DNA from: Septoria linicola
Lineage: Eukaryota > Ascomycota > Dothideomycetes > Mycosphaerellales > Mycosphaerellaceae
Assembly: GCA_024114885.1 (NCBI GenBank)
Contig: CP099422.1
Location: 620,001-684,000, forward strand
Reading direction: 5' to 3'
Length of the DNA: 64,000 nucleotides
Positions 57,811 to 64,000 of this stretch are shown one piece after another. Numbering within the stretch: the first letter of the stretch is position 1; the number at the start of each line of letters is the position of its first letter. Position numbers and translations under genes: made by a program. The notes beneath the pieces were generated by a model, which ran no database searches, was not told where the DNA came from, and was given only the letters and a program-made list of their open reading frames with translations.

Positions 57811-57870
57811 ATATATCTTTCTATTATAAAAAGCACTACCTACTCTATAATAAAAATACTAACCTACTAG
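57811..57870 (+). repeat. Palindromic intron J (60 nt), donor mutated
   Basis: Arms CTTTCTATTATAAAAAG and CTCTATAATAAAAAT, branch ACTAAC, acceptor CTACTAG. The segment begins AT rather than GT. Removing 60 nt joins the helicase frame in phase 0 (TYYQ to TNLSFTKIYQFN-like sequence), so the donor G appears lost. Confidence 0.75.
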
Positions 57871-58019
57871 ACTAATCTCTCTTTTACTAAAATCTACTAA
57901 TTTAATATAGTAATCTATATATATAGTACGAACGTAGAGGCCGACGTATATAATTACTAGTACTAGAGAGATAATCGCTAGTCTATCTTTAAGATCTATA
58001 CTACTAGTAAGGTAAAGGC

Positions 58020-59400
58020 CTACCTATATACTATACTTAGTAGTTTTAGTATAAAAGTAAGATAGTAGCTCGTTTCTAAGATAGGAATATTTACTCTACT
58101 TAATTAATTTAATATTCTATAGTCCTAGTATAGGCTCTTAGTTCTAGGACTACTAGTTTAAGCTCGTTACTACTATTTAACTAGTATATTATAAGACTAT
58201 TACTCTCTAAATAGATCTTATTCTATAATAGCTACTCTTATATCTACCTAGAGGGTTAGTATTAGAGTAGTTATTATCTATTAATAGAGCTAAAGGTAGA
58301 GCTATCTCTTCTCTCTTATACTAGGACTAGAAGCGTAAAAGGTAGAAGATAGCTTTAAAGCGAGAACTAATATACTATAAATATTAATAAGAGACCTAAA
58401 GGAGCCTATATAAGAGGCGACTTAAAGAGCTATAATAACGTAGAAGCCTCTAGAATATAGATATCGCTCTAAACTAGAAAGGTTATAAACCTCTAGTACT
58501 CTTTAGTATAGATCTATTTAGTAATTATCGTATAGATAGTAAGGCGACTTACTATATTAGAGATTTACTCGAGGTCTCTATACCTATAATAGTCTTCGAT
58601 TAGACTCTAGTTTAGCGTAAAAACGCTCTCGTTTAGATAGCGTAGAAGCTATAGGATAGGCTAGACCTATCTAGGTAATCTCGTATCCTCTAGTATATAG
58701 ATCGCTTAGAATAAGCTCTAGTATAGCGTTAGACGCTAATCGTTTAGCTAAGAGCACTAATTATGTCTAAGGCCTCGGACCTAGTATATAGTATAGGCTA
58801 ACGTAATATTATACTACTATAGTTATATAGTAGATTACTCGAATAAGTAAGATAGACGCGCCTTACTATAAATAGTTAAACTATATAACACGATATACCT
58901 TTACTTATTAGGTATAATTAATATAGCTCTAGTATTATAAGAAAAGTTTAACGTTTACTTTCTAATAGCTAATAAATTTAGACTCTTATTTTTTTAGTTA
59001 TTATTTTAAACGATAACTATATTTTATTTAATAACTTAATTAAGAAGAGTATAATATACTCTTAGAACCTATTCGAACGAGCTCTATAAGTAAATTAGTA
59101 TCTACTAGCTAGCCTATAATACTAGATAGTAGCTTATCTAATTAGCTTAATAAGTAAATTTAAAGATCTCTAGTAAAGCTACTACCTACTTTTACTTTAT
59201 TTACTCTACTAGACAACGATATATCTATAGAAGCTAAGGACTAAGAAGGTAATAACCTTAACTCTAACGCTAATATCTTTTAAGAACTAGACTTAGAAGG
59301 TAGGTTATCTATAGCGTAGTTCTAGTTACTTATAGAGACTATCTATATAACCTAAAACTAGTAGGTAATTATCGCTTAGGTTCCGCTACTACCTAGCTCG
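58020..59400. other. RIP-mutated stretch between the two elements
   Basis: It probably contains the helicase C-terminus and 3' end of the Helitron and the left end or LTR of the gypsy element. I cannot align any part of it to a known domain with confidence. Confidence 0.4.
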
Positions 59401-60600
59401 GACTAGAATCTCTTCTTTAATAGAGAGAACGTAACCGAGTATATTAAGCGTTTTAAAGTACTATATAGGAACTACGCTATTCTACTTATTAATAATAATA
59501 AACAGCTTTATAAGAAGTTACTTACTTAAGTTATAGTTGTCTAACGAAGATAATACTAGTATCTTAATAGTTTCTATAATCGAAACTACTCTAAGTTTAA
59601 AGAGTTAATTATTAAAAAGTACTAAAAGTATAATAATATATATATACTTAGAAACTACTACTATATAGAAAACCTTTATAAGGTCGACTATAGCGAGGAT
59701 AATAATCTCTTAGAATACTTAGGGTAGTTTATACTCTACTCTAATACTATACCTACTTCGTATATAGACGAGCGCTCTCGTACTCTTCTATTTATACGAG
59801 GCCTACTATTCCGCTTTAGTAAAAGGCTCTAGGCCTATCTTAGGTTAGACCTTAATAATAGTAACCTAGATTATAGTAAACTCTTAAAGATAGCCTAGTA
59901 TTAGATTAATAGTAATAAGGACTTTAAAATAGAGATATATAACGAAGATAGTAGAGACGTCTAGTAGTTATACGAAGTAGTAAAGAAGTCTACTCTAAGG
60001 CTAAACTCTAAGTTTAATACTAGAGAAACAGTAGTCTATAAAGGCTATAAACTAGTAAGCGTCGATAATATTACTACTAGTATATAAGACCTTATAATTA
60101 CTACGATTCGTTAACTTAAAAAAGAAGGCCTATAGCTACTACGCTCGTTAATAGGATAGTAGGTAAAGTCTTACGATTACGACTATCTATATATTCTAAG
60201 GCCTACTTATAGCTAGGAGATTTCGATTAACTTAGCTACGATAGATAATAGGTTAATAATTAAGGCCTATATAGCGATCGCTCTAAAGATTTTAAGTTAT
60301 TAGATATATAGGCTCGAAGGCTATATAGCTATAAACTACGAGTACCTAAAGTAGTTTAAGACTAAGAGCTTAATATATAGAGACCTAAAGACTAGTATTA
60401 TATACTATAGAACGCCTCGTCTAGGTATAGAAAAGATATAATACTACTAGGATAAGGAGCTACTAAAGCTATAGGTATTAATAGAAGTATTAGAGTAGCG
60501 CTATAGAAGGATCTACCTTAAAGATATAAGCGGTTTATTAACGCTAAGAGCGAGCTAGTAGAGGATAGTAAATAGAGTAGCTAGCTAAGATAGTCCTATT
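59400..60600 (+). pseudogene. Gag-like coding remnant of the gypsy element
   Basis: Readable after ignoring RIP stops: a capsid-like helical region with FNRENVTEYIKRF, NYYYIENLYKVDYSEDNNLL, and LFIRGLLFRFSKRL. The pattern (FxGxNVTxYLxxF, then a FLxGLP-like motif) is that of gypsy gag in ascomycetes. It has no zinc knuckle that I can identify. Confidence 0.5.
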
Positions 60601-63070
60601 AATATTAGCTAAGTCGCTTTTATTACTTAGGAAGATTAAGACGACCTAATCGGTACCTATATAGCTAGAGATAGCGTAAAGATAAAATAGAACCTAAACT
60701 TTTCTCGTCTAGTTAAAAGATAGCTAATAGGAGTATAGAAGCGAATTACGACTTAGGCCGTAGCTATAAGAACCTACGCTTATCGTTACTTTTATATTAA
60801 AGAGGTTAAAAATAAAAACTAGCTAGCTTCTTACTTTATAGATATAAGAGAGTTAGAGAATTCTTAAACTTAAGAACGTAATAATAATAAGGTCGAGAAT
60901 AAGTAGATATACGACTACCTAAATAGTCTACTAGTTCTAGTCGTACCTACGTATACTTAAAAGTAGAAGAAGGCTAAGGAGCCTTCGAAGACTAAGCGTA
61001 TAGATAACTACCTTCGAGCTATATACGCTAACGATAACGCTAACGTCTTCTAGATAGATAAAATACTTAAATCTAAGATCTAGTTAAGCTTAGTAGAAAT
61101 TATTCTCTATAGTAAGTAAGTGTCGTATTCTTTATAAAGATATATTCTAAACGATATAGATCTATATAAGAAGCTTAATAAGCTCTATATAAAGAAGCGT
61201 ACGAATAGAGGTAGTAGAGTTAAGATTAGCGTATATTCCTTACTATCTAAAGCTTTTAGTAATATAGTAGAGAAGCTAACGAAAGCTGTTTTAGCGACTA
61301 ATATTAAGGCCTTCTAGGCTACTACTATAGCGATTAATATAGTAAAACTTAGGCTCGCTTCTAAGCTTTACGAGTAGACTAATAATATCCTTCTATTATT
61401 TAATAATATCTATTAAATTATTCTAAGTATCTACGTACCTACGAAGTATAGACCTCGAATAATAGCTTATAAGTCTTTAATCGACGAGAAGGCTAAGTTA
61501 ATAATTATACTAATCGAATATATTTAAAAGCTTTAAGTTAGTATAACTCTTCTTAGTAATATTACTATAGAAGGAGTTAGAGATAAGGTTACTTTTATTA
61601 GATACTATCTAGAGATATTAATCGATACTTTTAGCATAAGAGTTACTATAATATTTCTAGTCTTACTAGCGAATAGCCTAATCTTACTTAGCTAGCTATA
61701 AGCGTAGTAGGTACGCCTAGCTTCTAAGAACTACGATAATAGCTTTTAGAAGAGCTTAATTAGTACTCTAGATAGCTATATTATTATATTTACTAGCTTT
61801 AATAGCTATAGTAATATACGTACTATAGAATAAGTCTTAGGAAAAGCTAGAGTACTAAGGAACTAGCTCTAGTCGATAGTACGAGATTAGTTAGAGCTCG
61901 GACACGTATATCGCGTCTAGGTTTAGTAGAAGTTAGTATCTAAACGCTAACCTTTAGTAATTACTAGCTAAAGAATATAGAGTATACTATCGAGGACTCT
62001 AGATTATATATTAGCGAGGAGTAGAGAGAGGGATTATAAGCTTTTTAAGCTTCTACTACTCTTTTCGTATAAGGTTTAGTAGTTAGAGGTAAAAACTCTA
62101 CTTAGAAGGGTTAGCTAGTAGAACGTTCTATAGTTACCTTTTTAAACGATAATTACGTTATACTTCTTATACTATACTTTAAACTATACTAGTAGTATAG
62201 ATAGATAAGCGATTAGTACTAGTATTCGTTTATAGTTACTAATAGCTCTAAACTTCTAGAGAATTAAGTCTTTAACTACCTTACGTAGTAGTTATTATAT
62301 ATAAAGGTAATTTACTTTAGAGATTATTTTATAGTAGACTTAATTAGATAAAGTACCTCTCTACGATAATAGCTCGAGCTATTAAGATAGGTTAATTATA
62401 GCTAGACTTAAATATAGTATAACTATCTCGTAGTAGTAGCTATCGAAAGTAATATTACTAAATTTAGCTAAAATAGTCGACTTAAGAAGCTTTTACTAGC
62501 TACTAGCGAAGCCGAGCTAGCTTATACTAGCGAGCGAGACTTATACTAGGGTATTAGATATAGTTTTAACGATACTATACTAGTATCTTAATCGAGCTAG
62601 AGTTTAAATTATAGAGGCGAATACTTAATAATTACCTATAAGAAGCTTAGAGAGGTAGAGCTAGCTATCTAAGAACCTAGACTCTACGATAAGGTTATTT
62701 CTAATAAAGTAGACGATAAGCTTAGTAAGGAGACGTACGTTATCTTAGCCGCTATTAATATAGTAGTAGAGAAAGCTTATAATAACGAAGCTATAAGGTA
62801 GTAGAAGCTAGATAATTATATTAGCGCCTATACTCTTTATAAGCGAGTTACTAATAAGATTAAACTAGTAAATACTAATATTACTATAACTAATAGCTTA
62901 AGCCCTAGTAGATTAAAGAACTAGCGACGGTCTTATATTAAGAAGGAAGTAGCTATACTACCTAGTACTAGACCTTACGATAGTAAGTACTTAACTAAGA
63001 GATTCTTAGTAATCGAGCCTAGATTATACTTTATACCTAAACGGCTTACGAAGTTTAAACCTAGTATAGA
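60600..63070. other. RIP-mutated gag-pol interior, not resolved
   Basis: Long stretches are protein-like on the plus strand when RIP stops are ignored. I cannot place a protease active site or zinc knuckle with confidence. An LIDTFS run near 61620 is at the expected place for an aspartic protease DTG/DSG motif but does not match it. Confidence 0.35.
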
Positions 63071-64000
63071 ACTACTACTAAAGGAGCTAGATTTATTATA
63101 CTATATACTAAGAAATCGAGAAGCTACCTTTACGTAGGATTTTACGTATTTAAGCTAAATTAATCCTAATATTACTCTATTATAGAAGATTTAGATAGTT
63201 CCTTACGAGCTATAATAGTACCTAGGCTTTAAGCTAAACCTATCGCTACGATATATTATAGAAGATATACTAAGATAGCGAATCTAAGCTAGAACTCTTA
63301 AACTATACTATAGTACCTATCGAAATCTATACTTCCTTATTAGTAAGAAGATAGAGGTAGGTAAGCTAAAGAAGTACTAGTTAATTAATATAGCTTAGAA
63401 GTTTAATTAAGTTACTATAAGAGACTTAAACTTACTACCTAACGCTAAGGGTTTCTCTAAGGACTTTACTAGCTACGTACTAGCCTCGCTAGTTAATATC
63501 TTCTCTAGATATAACTAAATCCTACTCGATAAATTATATAGAGACCTTATAGGCTTCGACTTACTACTAGGCTTATTATAGTAGATAACGTTACTATAAG
63601 AAGCTACGAATTCTATTACCTAGTTCGTTCGTATTATTAATCAAGTACTTATAGAGTATATCTCGTATAAAATATAGCCGTTCTTTAATAATATTAGTAT
63701 TAAAGAGCCTAAGACGAAGTATAATAGTAAAGAGGTTAAACCTAGCCTCTACTATTACGTTATTAAATATATTATAGCTATAGACGACGTTCTCTATAAT
63801 ATAGAGCGAGCTAATATAACTATAGCTTTTAATAAGCTATAGCTCTATTATAAATAGTTAGTAATCGTTAGCTATCTTACTAGTATTAATAGTCGCTATC
63901 TAGACTTCGTATAAGAGCTAGGTAAGGTTAAAGGTTAGACCCGCCTTAGGCTTATAAGCTTAGCGTATAGTATAATTATAGTATACGTATATATCTAAAA
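63070..64000 (+). pseudogene. Gypsy reverse transcriptase remnant
   Basis: The frame is open across RIP stops from about 63070 to the window end. Motifs in order: STYRNLYFLISKK, NQVTIRDLNLLPNAKGFSKD, LVNIFSRYNQILLDKLYRDL, and EATNSITQFVRIINQVLIEY. The catalytic block at 63681-63692 reads FFNN where active enzymes have F/Y-x-DD, because both GAT codons follow T and became AAT. ERANITIAFNKLQLYYKQLV follows. Confidence 0.82.

Larger units (their letters stand above)
53580..58020 (+). pseudogene. Helitron Rep-helicase protein gene, RIP-ruined
   Basis: Reading RIP-made stops through, the frame follows fungal Helitron proteins in order. CxxC...ERWFD-like sequence lies near 53770. DLLLLIEIEXILITLVYISI (for the LTEIEQMLI motif) lies near 53930. 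FLXRVLNVVKRLL follows, then NYLGFRDITID (for NHPGFRDITID) near 54370. RYYNSRFARYKRF is near 54860. The two-histidine Rep motif, now Tyr-rich (TIYIYIYSF), is near 55420. NYVAKYTTKDELSTR is near 55960 and IIVERDXSIXEVFYIL near 56150. Walker A (57193-57213) reads GPTSTSK, exactly what TpG-to-TpA makes of GPAGTGK. IIIDKKS lies near 57430 and LLFSDF near 57540 is Walker B. A 1-2-nt frameshift lies near 55880. Eight palindromic introns interrupt the frame. Confidence 0.85.
52979..58940 (+). mobile_element. Helitron, RIP-inactivated, autonomous type (Rep-helicase)
   Basis: A rolling-circle DNA transposon identified by its coding remnant: an N-terminal DUF6570-like region, a Helitron_like_N/Rep region and a PIF1-type helicase, all on the plus strand. 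Boundaries are approximate. Helitrons have no target duplication, and the 5' TC and 3' hairpin-CTRR ends cannot be recognised after RIP. The left limit is where RIP composition begins, and the right limit is where gypsy gag-like sequence takes over. Three features set it apart from a plain fossil: many palindromic introns, a tandem repeat at its left end, and only one clear frameshift in the coding region. Confidence 0.75.
52950..64000. other. RIP-mutated AT-rich block
   Basis: CA and TG are almost absent on both strands (none found from 53101 to 53440, for example), while TA, CT/AG and CG are common. This is what exhaustive CpA-to-TpA conversion leaves. Consequences seen in readable proteins: CAG, CAA and TGG codons have become TAG/TAA, GGT has become AGT after T, and GAT has become AAT after T. 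The few surviving CA/TG (for example near 53451, 59214, 61631, 63642) stand out. The block continues beyond the window. Confidence 0.93.
58980..64000 (+). mobile_element. Ty3/gypsy-type LTR retrotransposon, RIP-inactivated, cut by window end
   Basis: Plus-strand coding remnants follow the gag-pol order of ascomycete gypsy elements. Gag-like sequence begins near 59410 (FNRENVTEYIKRFKVLYRNY) and continues with a helical core to about 60100. The frame remains protein-like in places up to 60600. Reverse transcriptase is certain from about 63070. No LTR pair can be checked because the element leaves the window; the 58.94-59.4 kb stretch may contain the left LTR. No palindromic introns occur in it. 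Confidence 0.75.

Noticed and set aside
61600..61680. Aspartic protease active site of the gypsy element (LIDTFS)
   Set aside because: The Gly of DTG/DSG is replaced by a Phe codon that RIP cannot produce, so the match is not supported.

Overview
The window comes from the nuclear genome of a filamentous ascomycete, most likely a Dothideomycete of the Mycosphaerellales/Capnodiales kind. The evidence is compact genes with short GT-AG introns (47-130 nt), fungal-only gene families (Rse1-type SF3b subunit, Mss51, Rad57, Yag7-type, Lem3/Cdc50, FacC/Yat2-type carnitine acetyltransferase), a sugar transporter with an N-terminal extension I associate with Mycosphaerella relatives, and AT-rich blocks carrying the signature of repeat-induced point mutation (RIP). 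I see no rRNA, tRNA or CRISPR array.

Layout. 1-52.9 kb is ordinary gene-rich DNA with unrelated, mostly housekeeping genes on both strands: class II cAMP phosphodiesterase (-), a small membrane-protein gene broken by an in-frame TGA (+), an NTF2/SnoaL-like protein (-), RAD57 (-), carnitine acetyltransferase (+), a UIM-like nuclear protein (+), a hypothetical protein (+), RSE1/SF3b3 (-), MSS51 (+), a KDM4-type JmjC demethylase (-), an ESS2/DGCR14 splicing factor (-), a Yag7-like RGG protein (+), a 1,423-residue SIM-SANT-SANT-WD40-zinc protein (+), a choline/GABA-type permease (-), a 2EXR/F-box-like protein (+), an MFS sugar transporter (+), CDC50/LEM3 (+), a secreted M43 metalloprotease (+), a WW-domain protein (+), a broken DUF3176 membrane protein (-) and a macro-domain protein (-). 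Exon joins given here were checked by length and reading frame.

Two blocks are not ordinary. At 19.0-20.5 kb a 1,516-bp element with 53-bp near-perfect terminal inverted repeats and a possible TGAT target duplication sits in the shared upstream region of RSE1 and MSS51; its interior is RIP-mutated and its ends are not. From about 52.95 kb to the window end, CpA/TpG is almost erased while CpG survives. Within it I can read a plus-strand Helitron Rep-helicase (about 53.5-58.0 kb) and a plus-strand Ty3/gypsy-type element (gag near 59.4 kb, reverse transcriptase 63.07-64.0 kb, running off the window).

The most interesting observation is in the Helitron. Its ruined reading frame is interrupted at least eight times by 60-81-nt segments that share one palindromic core (left arm near TTTCTATTATAAAG, right arm its complement) followed by a CTAAY-like branch site and a YAG acceptor. 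Removing seven of these segments joins recognisable Helitron sequence in the correct frame. They look like a family of multiplied, hairpin-forming introns (introner-like elements) inside one transposon gene, fossilised by RIP.
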